From assembly GCA_937924755.1 (NCBI GenBank), contig CALEVZ010000028.1:62001-126000 (forward strand): 64,000 nucleotides of DNA, read 5' to 3'. The stretch is from an uncultured bacterium (GTDB lineage Bacteria; Acidobacteriota; Thermoanaerobaculia; Thermoanaerobaculales; Thermoanaerobaculaceae). Below are positions 54,144 through 60,466 of this stretch, in pieces. A program made the translations under genes and the position numbers. How positions within the stretch are numbered: position 1 is the stretch's first letter; every line of letters begins with the position of its first letter. The notes under the pieces were generated by a model, which saw nothing but the letters and a program-made list of their open reading frames with translations, did not search any database and was not told the DNA's origin.

Positions 54144-54851
54144 TTGCCTGAGGAGCTCTTCCCGGGGGCGCAGCCACAACATCTCTACCATGAGATGGTG
54201 CGACGCCTCCTTGCCCCACTCGGGTTTACCGCGGCCAATACCATCGCCTGCGTAGGGGTGTGCCGGGACGAGTTGACCTCCTCCTTCGTGGACGGTGTGC
54301 AGCGCCTCTGGGGGGAGGCGTTCAACCTGGGCAGCCTGGCGGGCATGGCGTTTTTGGGCAGGACCGGGCTGGCCGCCGCCATCAGCCACGCCCCCACCGG
54401 CTTCGATCGACAACGCTTTCTTTTCTTTGCCCTGTCCCACCTGGGCGTGGGCGAGGATGGGGAGGTGGGGATGTGCGTGCGCCCGGGCCAGAATACCCCC
54501 ACGCCCGCCTGTGGCGCCCTCATTGCCTTCCGCAAGGAGCTGTTGTCGGGCCAGGTGAGCCTGGAGCTGGACCCGGAAGATCTGGAGTTGAGCCTGCTGC
54601 GCCGGCGCCTGTACCCACGCCTGGTGGATCGGCCGGTACCCCCCCTGGCGGAGCTGACGGAACTGGCCCTCGAGGTCACCCTGGAGGATCTGGAGCGGGC
54701 CATCGCTCTCACCGTGGATCCCCGCGAGGCCGACTACGCCGTTTTCACAGGGATTCAGATCCACGCTCCCGGCGGCCACCTGGTGTGGCCGGGGAGCTCC
54801 TACGCGGTGATTGCCGGCCAGCGCCATCCCCTTGCCCTGGCAAAGGCGTAG
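54144..54851 (+). CDS. LCIB/C-type (theta-class) carbonic anhydrase
   Basis: Protein of 235 residues matching the limiting-CO2-inducible B/C family of algae and bacteria. Motifs: TIACVGVCRDELTSSFVDGV, LWGEAFNLGSLAGMAFLGRTG, AAISHAP and TPACGALIAFRKEL. From TTG 54144, candidate zinc ligands are Cys36 or Cys40, His82 and Cys123, with the Arg41-Asp42 pair of beta/theta enzymes; which cysteine binds metal cannot be decided here. It should interconvert CO2 and bicarbonate. Homology begins at ELFPGA, so the TTG start (GAGGG nine bases upstream) is preferred over ATG 54195. Next to bicarbonate users PurK and TsaC. Confidence 0.87.
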   Translation: MPEELFPGAQPQHLYHEMVRRLLAPLGFTAANTIACVGVCRDELTSSFVDGVQRLWGEAFNLGSLAGMAFLGRTGLAAAISHAPTGFDRQRFLFFALSHLGVGEDGEVGMCVRPGQNTPTPACGALIAFRKELLSGQVSLELDPEDLELSLLRRRLYPRLVDRPVPPLAELTELALEVTLEDLERAIALTVDPREADYAVFTGIQIHAPGGHLVWPGSSYAVIAGQRHPLALAKA

Positions 54852-55014
54852 GACAACCGACTGGCCAATCCTCCTCCGTCGCGGCCTGGCGCCGGTCGCC
54901 TGCCTCAGGCCCGTTTTGCGCCCTTCTGAGGCGGCCCCCTGGCCGTGGGGGGCAAGACTTTTGCGCTCACGTCCCTTGAACGTGTGCCAGCTGAGGCCGG
55001 CTTTAGGCTGTGCG

Positions 55015-55031
55015 GGTACCCTATAGGTACC
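55015..55031. repeat. GGTACC-CTATA-GGTACC inverted/direct repeat
   Basis: Two GGTACC palindromes flank CTATA, in the 238-bp gap (54852-55089) between the carbonic anhydrase gene and the tRNA. Nothing else recognisable is in that gap. It could be an operator or chance. Confidence 0.35.
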
Positions 55032-55089
55032 GCGTTCGAGGGGCTGGAGTCCCGCCGCACTGTAAGTGGTGTTGTGGCAATAATTTCTG

Positions 55090-55165
55090 TGGCGCGCCGG
55101 GAGGGATTCGAACCCCCAACCGCCTGATCCGAAGTCAGGTGCTCTATCCGTTGAGCTACCGGCGC
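55090..55165 (-). tRNA. tRNA-Arg (anticodon TCG), CCA encoded
   Basis: The minus strand folds as a cloverleaf of 76 bases. The acceptor stem is GCGCCGG with CCGGCGC; the D arm starts GCTC; the anticodon stem is CCTGA/TCAGG with loop CTTCGGA, giving anticodon TCG at 55130-55132; the T arm contains GGTTCGAATCC. Discriminator G and CCA are encoded (55090-55093). It reads CGA and, by wobble, other CGN codons. A TACAAC hexamer eight bases upstream of the 5' end is a possible -10. Confidence 0.96.
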
Positions 55166-55274
55166 CCGGCGACGTTGTACCACAGTCCCGGCTGGTCGGG
55201 TGAGGTTCCCCCGGTGGCGGAGGTCGAGAGGTGCTCGATTTCCGTCCTTGGCCGGATACGGCGGGCGGATTCCT

Positions 55275-55297
55275 GACGAGGCCGGGGGGGCCTCGTC
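55275..55297. repeat. Perfect 9-bp stem-loop with G-only loop
   Basis: GACGAGGCC-GGGGG-GGCCTCGTC lies between the tRNA gene and the small gene at 55366. It is upstream of both. No T tract follows on either strand. It could act as a terminator-like pause, operator or leader structure for the gene at 55366. Confidence 0.45.
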
Positions 55298-55365
55298 GGT
55301 CCAGCAGGGGGGGCGACAGTTGCATCTCCGCCCGGGGATGCCCAAACTGGTGGGGGGTTGAACCC

Positions 55366-55632
55366 ATGCGGGAGCAACGATTCGGCATTGACTACGACGT
55401 CGAGGGGCAGTTCCCCAACCGTTACGAGCTGCCTCGCTTCGAGGGCACCGACGTGTGGCTGTCCGAGGACGGAGGGCGCTGGGTGGTAATTATCGACGAG
55501 CGTCACCACGCCCGCGGCCTCAAGGGGGTCGACGAGTACGAGCGCGACATCCTCACCAAGGTGGTGCGCGTGCTGGAGTTCGCCAGCGAGGAGGAGCGCG
55601 GGGAATGGCTCAAACGGCAGCTGGGGGGGTGA
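55366..55632 (+). CDS. Small hypothetical protein upstream of a saccharopine-dehydrogenase-family gene
   Basis: Acidic protein of 88 residues that I do not recognise: FGIDYDVEGQFPNRYELPRF, then VWLSEDGGRWVVIIDERHHA and a C-terminal helix EYERDILTKVVRVLEFASEE. No signal peptide or membrane segment. The stop is followed after four bases by the next ATG, so co-expression and possibly a joint function with the lysine-dehydrogenase-like enzyme are likely. ATG 55366 is chosen by codon pattern; the frame is open further upstream. Confidence 0.6.
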   Translation: MREQRFGIDYDVEGQFPNRYELPRFEGTDVWLSEDGGRWVVIIDERHHARGLKGVDEYERDILTKVVRVLEFASEEERGEWLKRQLGG

Positions 55633-55636
55633 GGCT

Positions 55637-56779
55637 ATGAAAATTGCGGTGTTGGGTGGGGGACGGGTGGGCGGGGCCATTGCCGTCGATCTGGCCCGCC
55701 ACGGCGAGTTTGAAGTGACCGTGGCGGATGTCTCGGGGGGGGCGCTGGAGAAGGTGAAGGCGTCGGCGCCGGTGGCCGTGGTGCAGGCGGACCTGGCCGA
55801 CGCGGCGGCGGTGCGAGCGCTGGCGGAGGCCCACCACCTGGTGGTGGGGGCGGTGCCCGGCCACCTGGGGTTTGCCACCGTGCAGGCGGTGCTGGAGGTC
55901 GGCCGCCCCATCGTGGACATCTCGTTCTTCCCCGAGGATCCCTTTCTCCTGGACGGGCTCGCCCGCCAGCGGGGCGTGCCGGCGGTGGTGGACGCCGGGG
56001 TGGCGCCGGGGTGTAGCAACCTCATCCTCGGCCGGGTGATGAGCCTGCTAGAGCAGACGGAGCGCTTCGTCTGCTACGTGGGCGGCTTGCCGGTGGAGCG
56101 GCGCTGGCCCTGGGAGTACAAAGCGCCCTTCTCCCCCATCGATGTGATCGAGGAGTACACCCGGCCGGCGCGGGTGATGGCGGGGGGGCAGCTGGTCACC
56201 CTGCCGGCCCTGTCGGAGGGAGAGCTGCTGGACTTTCCCGGGGTCGGCACCCTGGAGGCGTGCCTTACCGACGGGCTGCGAACCTTGTTGGTGACCTGCT
56301 CCGGGGTGCGTGAAATGCGGGAGAAGACGCTGCGCTACCCGGGGCATTTCGAGAAGATGCGCATGTTGAGACAGCTGGGACTCTTCTCCAACGAGCCGGT
56401 GCAGGCGGGAGGGGTGACGATCCGCCCCATTGACCTCACCACCCGGCTGCTGTTTCCCATGTGGGAGCTGCGGGAGGGAGAAGAGGACCTGACGGTGATG
56501 CGGGTGATCGTGGAGGGGCGGCGCAACGGCGGGAGGGAGCGCCACACCTTCGAGCTCCTGGACCGCTACGACGCCGCCACCGGGACGACGTCCATGGCTC
56601 GCACCACGGGGTTTACCTGTACCGCCCTGGTGCGGCTGCTCTCGCGCGGGCACTTCGCCGCCATGGGAGTGGCCCCGCTGGAACTGGTGGGGGCAGAACC
56701 TGGCTGCTACGAGTTTGTCATGCGGGAGCTGGCCGCCCGCGGGGTGCTCCTGCAGGAGGCGGTAGAAGCTATTCCTTAG
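55637..56779 (+). CDS. Saccharopine dehydrogenase-family protein (lysine 6-dehydrogenase-like)
   Basis: Rossmann-fold oxidoreductase of 380 residues. MKIAVLGGGRVGGAIAVDLA is the nucleotide-binding loop; VVGAVPGHLGFATVQAVLE, VDISFFPED and VVDAGVAPGCSNLILGRV are characteristic of the saccharopine/lysine-6-dehydrogenase group. The C-terminal part (about 125-350) carries PWEYKAPFSPIDVIEEYTRPA. Likely acts on lysine or a related amino acid with NAD(P). The 3' end overlaps the convergent ThDP enzyme by 11 bp. Confidence 0.85.
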   Translation: MKIAVLGGGRVGGAIAVDLARHGEFEVTVADVSGGALEKVKASAPVAVVQADLADAAAVRALAEAHHLVVGAVPGHLGFATVQAVLEVGRPIVDISFFPEDPFLLDGLARQRGVPAVVDAGVAPGCSNLILGRVMSLLEQTERFVCYVGGLPVERRWPWEYKAPFSPIDVIEEYTRPARVMAGGQLVTLPALSEGELLDFPGVGTLEACLTDGLRTLLVTCSGVREMREKTLRYPGHFEKMRMLRQLGLFSNEPVQAGGVTIRPIDLTTRLLFPMWELREGEEDLTVMRVIVEGRRNGGRERHTFELLDRYDAATGTTSMARTTGFTCTALVRLLSRGHFAAMGVAPLELVGAEPGCYEFVMRELAARGVLLQEAVEAIP

Positions 56780-58511
56780 ACGAGGTGTGGCTTTTCTGTC
56801 CCGGCAACCGCCGCCCCACGGCCCTGGCCACCATGCGCAGGCGCTCCCGCCAGGGCAGCCGCCACAGGTTAGTCACCACCACCCCCTTGGTGAAGTAGGT
56901 CTTGCGAGAGTAGTCGACGGCCACCTCCAGCAGCACCGGCTGACCCTCCCGGCCCCGCCGCAACGCCTCGCCCAGCACCTCTTCCACCTCCTCGTCCCGC
57001 TCCGCCCGCAGGTAGGCGGCGCCGGTGGCCTGGGCGATGGCGTCGGCGCGGTAGGGGGAGAGCACCGAGCAGGCCGCGCGGTTGAAGGTGGTGCGCTGGA
57101 ACTGGGCGATCTGGGCCAGCTCCCCGTCCCGCAGTAGACACGCCACCACCCCGGCGCCGTAGGCGGCCGCTGTGGCCAGCTCCAGGCCGGTCATGAGGAA
57201 CGCCCCGTCGCCGGCGAAGGCGACCACGTCCCGCTCAGGCCGCGCCAGCTTGGCCCCCAGGGCGGCGGGTACCGCGTACCCCATGCAGGAGTAGTCCACC
57301 GGGGCGAGGTAGCGGCCGGGGGCGTCCAACCGCAGATGTTCCATGGCGAGGAAGGTGCCGTTGCCGCTGTCGGTGGTGACGATGGCCCGGGGGGCGAGAC
57401 GCTCCAGCGTGGTGAAGAGGCGGTGGGGGGTGACCCTGCCCTTGCTGGGGTGGCGCTCCCACTGCTCGCGGACGCCGGCGTGGCCGGCCGCAATGGTTCG
57501 CGCCTGCGCCTCGTCCGGGCGGCGCGGGGTGAGCGAGGACCCCAGAGCGGTGAGGAACGCCGCAGCGTCGGCGGTCACGGTGAGGCGGGCCGCAACGTTG
57601 CGATTGAACACCTCGGGGTTGATGTCCACGTGAATGACTGTCGCCGGAGGGGTCAAGCCGTAACTGCCGGTGCCCACCTCGGAGAAGCGGCAGCCTACCG
57701 CCAGGAGAGCGTCGCAGCGGGAGGTGAGCTTGCGCACGAAGGGGGGGGCAGCGGCCCCTAAGCCGTTCCACAGGAACAGCGGGTGGTTTTCGGGAAACAC
57801 CCCCTTGCCCTGGATGGTGGTAGCCACCGGGGCCTGCAGCACCTCGGCCACCCGCACCAGGGCGTCGCCGGCGGCGCGGGCACCGTACCCGGCGTAGATG
57901 ACCGGCCGTCGGGCGCCGTCGAGGAGAGCGGCGGCCTGGCGCACCGCCGCCTCGTCCAGGGGAGGGGTCGGCAGCGGCTCGGGGATGCGCAGTTCTCCGA
58001 TCTCCTGCTGAATGAGGTAGAAGTTGGCCGGGATCTCCACCGCCACGGGGCCGGGGGTGCCCGCCCGGGCGAGGGCAAAGGCATGCCGCAGGAGCGGGTA
58101 GATCTCTTCGGGCTGCTGGGCGCGGCGGGCCGACTTGGTGACCGGCGCCAGCAGCGCCAGCTGGTCGATGTCGTGCAGCTGGTAAGCGGCGCCGGTGTCG
58201 ATGCGGATGCCGCAGGTGAGCACCACCATGGGGATGCCGTCCATGTACGCCTCGGCAATCCCCGACAGGGCGTGGGTCACCCCGGCCCCGGGCACCAGGT
58301 TGGCCACCCCCACCCCGCCGCCGGCCCGCGCCAGGCCATCGGCGGCAAAGGACGCCGCCTGCTCGTCGGTAACCAGCACCGGGGTGATCTCCCGGCGGCG
58401 GTCCAGGGCGTCGTACAGCTCGATGTTGTGGGTGCCGGGGATGCCAAAGGTGTGGGTGACCCCCTCTTCCACCAGGGCCTGGACGACCACCTCCGCGGCA
58501 GATTGACGCAT
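56769..58511 (-). CDS. Thiamine-diphosphate-dependent enzyme, acetolactate-synthase-like
   Basis: Protein of 580 residues with all three ThDP domains. The PYR domain has FGIPGTHNIELYDAL and the catalytic glutamate in VTDEQAASFAADGLARA, then NLVPGAGVTHALSGIAEAY. A central Rossmann domain follows (about 190-330). The PP domain has FAGDGAFLMTGLELATAAAYG, the GDG-x-F motif that binds ThDP and magnesium. Could be a decarboxylase, carboligase or acetolactate synthase large-subunit paralogue; no small regulatory subunit is near, and GIPGT rather than the usual G-Y-P-G-G differs from true IlvB. It follows the GMC gene by three bases. Confidence 0.85.
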   Translation of the reverse strand: MRQSAAEVVVQALVEEGVTHTFGIPGTHNIELYDALDRRREITPVLVTDEQAASFAADGLARAGGGVGVANLVPGAGVTHALSGIAEAYMDGIPMVVLTCGIRIDTGAAYQLHDIDQLALLAPVTKSARRAQQPEEIYPLLRHAFALARAGTPGPVAVEIPANFYLIQQEIGELRIPEPLPTPPLDEAAVRQAAALLDGARRPVIYAGYGARAAGDALVRVAEVLQAPVATTIQGKGVFPENHPLFLWNGLGAAAPPFVRKLTSRCDALLAVGCRFSEVGTGSYGLTPPATVIHVDINPEVFNRNVAARLTVTADAAAFLTALGSSLTPRRPDEAQARTIAAGHAGVREQWERHPSKGRVTPHRLFTTLERLAPRAIVTTDSGNGTFLAMEHLRLDAPGRYLAPVDYSCMGYAVPAALGAKLARPERDVVAFAGDGAFLMTGLELATAAAYGAGVVACLLRDGELAQIAQFQRTTFNRAACSVLSPYRADAIAQATGAAYLRAERDEEVEEVLGEALRRGREGQPVLLEVAVDYSRKTYFTKGVVVTNLWRLPWRERLRMVARAVGRRLPGQKSHTSSKE

Positions 58512-58514
58512 CGG

Positions 58515-60008
58515 CTACACCTCCCGCCAGCGCGCCCGCACCGCCTCGGCGACGCGGTCGGCGAAGGCCATGATGGTCACGTACGGATTGATCTCGGCGC
58601 AGTTGGGGAACAGCGACGAGTCGGCCACATAAAGCCACGGTACGCCGTGCACCTGCCCCCAGGAGTCGGTCACCGAATCGGCGGGACTGGCCCCCATGCG
58701 GCAGCCGCCCATCAGGTGGGCGCTGGCGATGGAGATGCGCCCCGGCTGCAGGCGCCGCCGGGTAATGAGCTCGTCCAGGTGGTCCTGCTCGTGCCGCTCG
58801 ATGAGAAACTTCTCCCCCGCCGGGGCGTGCACGCGCTGGGCGCCAGCGGCAAAGAAGATGCGCGCCGAGACCTTCATGGACTCCAGCAGGGCCTCCAGGA
58901 CCGGCTCGCTGAAGCGGTACTCCACCACCGGTTCACCGGCCCGGTCCAGGGTGACGCGGTTGTCGGGCAGCGCTTCATCCAGCGCCAGCACCAGGATCAT
59001 CTGCAGCCGGTCCATGCGGTGCATCAGCTGCGCATGTTCTTCCCCGAAGCCGATGAGGTTCTTGGCGGTGACGAAGGGAAAGTACATGCAGGTTTCCAGC
59101 AGGAAACCGCGCTCGGCAAAGTGATCGCAGTAAAAACTTTTGGGGTGACCGTAGTAGTTGGTGATGGAGCGGGGATGCTCCCCCACCAGGATGAGCGCCG
59201 GGTGGGCGGTGAAGTAGCGGCCCAGCGCTGGCAGTTGCCGGCCGAGGCCGGAGCGTAGCAGCAGCGCCGGGGAGTGCACCGCGCCCCCTGCCACGATCAC
59301 CACCCGGGCCCGCACCAGATGCTCGCCGGGCTCCCAGGGGGAGGGCAAGCCGAAGGATCGCTCCTCCACCACCGCGCGCAGCACGCCGCGGCCCTCGATT
59401 CTCTGCACCTTGCAGTTGGTAATGACCTGTACCCCCTGCGCCTCGGCGGCGGGGAGCTGCACCCGGTGGGTGCCCTGCTTGGCGGCGTTGGGACAGCCCA
59501 GGTTACACAGCCCCGCCCCCTTACACCCCTTGACATTGATGGGAAACTGCTCCACCCGGAACCCCAGGCGTTCGCAGGCCGCCTGGAACAGCCGGTTGTT
59601 GTCGTTGAGCCGCTCCTCCTCCAGCAGGTGGACGTTGTTTTCGCGAATGTACTTCAGTGAACGCCTGCGGAGATCTTCCCAGGTGAGGCCCGGCACCCCC
59701 CAGCGCTTTACCGGCCGCTCCGGGATCATCAGGGAGGTGCCGGTGTACACCACCGTAGAGCCGCCGTAGGCGCGGCCGAAGGCCAGGGTCATGGTGCGGT
59801 CCCGGGTGAACACGCCGCCGGACTCGAAGTACAGCCTGCCGGCCATTTCAGTCTCGCGGCCGGTGTACTCGTGTTCGGCGAGCCTGGGCCCCCACTCCAG
59901 CACGGCAATGCGGGCTCCCTCCCGGCAGAGGGGGGCCAGTTCCTTGGCGGCGGCGCCGCCGCCGGCGCCGGAGCCGATGATGACGATATCGAAGGTGTGT
60001 TCACGCAA
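58515..60008 (-). CDS. GMC-family FAD oxidoreductase
   Basis: Flavoprotein of 497 residues. FDIVIIGSGAGGGAAAKELA is the FAD-binding loop near the start; AFGRAYGGSTVVYTG and GCKGAGLCNLGCPNAAKQ, with several cysteines, are typical of bacterial membrane-associated GMC enzymes; VVIVAGGAVHSPALLLRSG is the second GMC motif. HLMGGCRMGASPADSV and NPYVTIMAFADRVAE carry the C-terminal His/Asn active-site pair. Start TTG 60008 overlaps the end of the small-subunit gene by 8 bp; longer frames run through that gene and are rejected. Oxidises an unknown alcohol or polyol. Confidence 0.9.
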   Translation of the reverse strand: MREHTFDIVIIGSGAGGGAAAKELAPLCREGARIAVLEWGPRLAEHEYTGRETEMAGRLYFESGGVFTRDRTMTLAFGRAYGGSTVVYTGTSLMIPERPVKRWGVPGLTWEDLRRRSLKYIRENNVHLLEEERLNDNNRLFQAACERLGFRVEQFPINVKGCKGAGLCNLGCPNAAKQGTHRVQLPAAEAQGVQVITNCKVQRIEGRGVLRAVVEERSFGLPSPWEPGEHLVRARVVIVAGGAVHSPALLLRSGLGRQLPALGRYFTAHPALILVGEHPRSITNYYGHPKSFYCDHFAERGFLLETCMYFPFVTAKNLIGFGEEHAQLMHRMDRLQMILVLALDEALPDNRVTLDRAGEPVVEYRFSEPVLEALLESMKVSARIFFAAGAQRVHAPAGEKFLIERHEQDHLDELITRRRLQPGRISIASAHLMGGCRMGASPADSVTDSWGQVHGVPWLYVADSSLFPNCAEINPYVTIMAFADRVAEAVRARWREV

Positions 60009-60405
60009 GGAGGTACTCGTTTCCGGTCGGAGACGGGGTGTAGGCGAAGGAGGCCCCCAGCTCCGCCTGGCCGTAATACCCCATGAACAGAAGGGTCTTG
60101 AGCCCCCAGAACCCCTGCCGCAAGCGAGCAGGCGCCTCGTCCTGCAGCCAGCGCAGGAAGCGATCCTGCCGCTCCCCCGGCAACTGCGAAAAGGTCCTTC
60201 CCCAGCGCAGCAGCGGCGCCAACCGCAGGAGGGTGAGAAAGGCGCGGATCTGGGCCCGTACGCCGGGGGGACGCTCGGCCAGGGCATTGGCGATGATAGT
60301 GCGAAAGCGCGCCCGACCGGCGTCGTCGAGATTCGCGAGGGGGGGGACGACGCGCCGACCGACAAGGTGGAGAAAGGACCACTGGCTCTCGTTCAACGGT
60401 GCCAC
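60001..60405 (-). CDS. Gluconate 2-dehydrogenase subunit 3-like small subunit
   Basis: Helical protein of 134 residues with SQWSFLHLVGRRVVPPLANL near the start, RQDRFLRWLQDEAPARLRQ, then GFWGLKTLLFMGYYGQAEL, the pattern of small subunits that accompany GMC dehydrogenases. No Tat or Sec signal is seen, unlike the classic periplasmic gluconate dehydrogenase small subunit, so this complex may be cytoplasmic. Start GTG 60405 is tentative. It overlaps the GMC gene by 8 bp. Confidence 0.75.
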   Translation of the reverse strand: MAPLNESQWSFLHLVGRRVVPPLANLDDAGRARFRTIIANALAERPPGVRAQIRAFLTLLRLAPLLRWGRTFSQLPGERQDRFLRWLQDEAPARLRQGFWGLKTLLFMGYYGQAELGASFAYTPSPTGNEYLLA

Positions 60406-60466
60406 GACACTATTAGACCCCGGCGACGGCGCCAGCGCAAGCGGCTGCGGGGATGTCGATGCCGGC

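Noticed and set aside
57783-59258. 491-residue plus-strand open frame opposite the ThDP and GMC genes
   Set aside because: Covers the junction of two recognised minus-strand enzymes and has no domain of its own.
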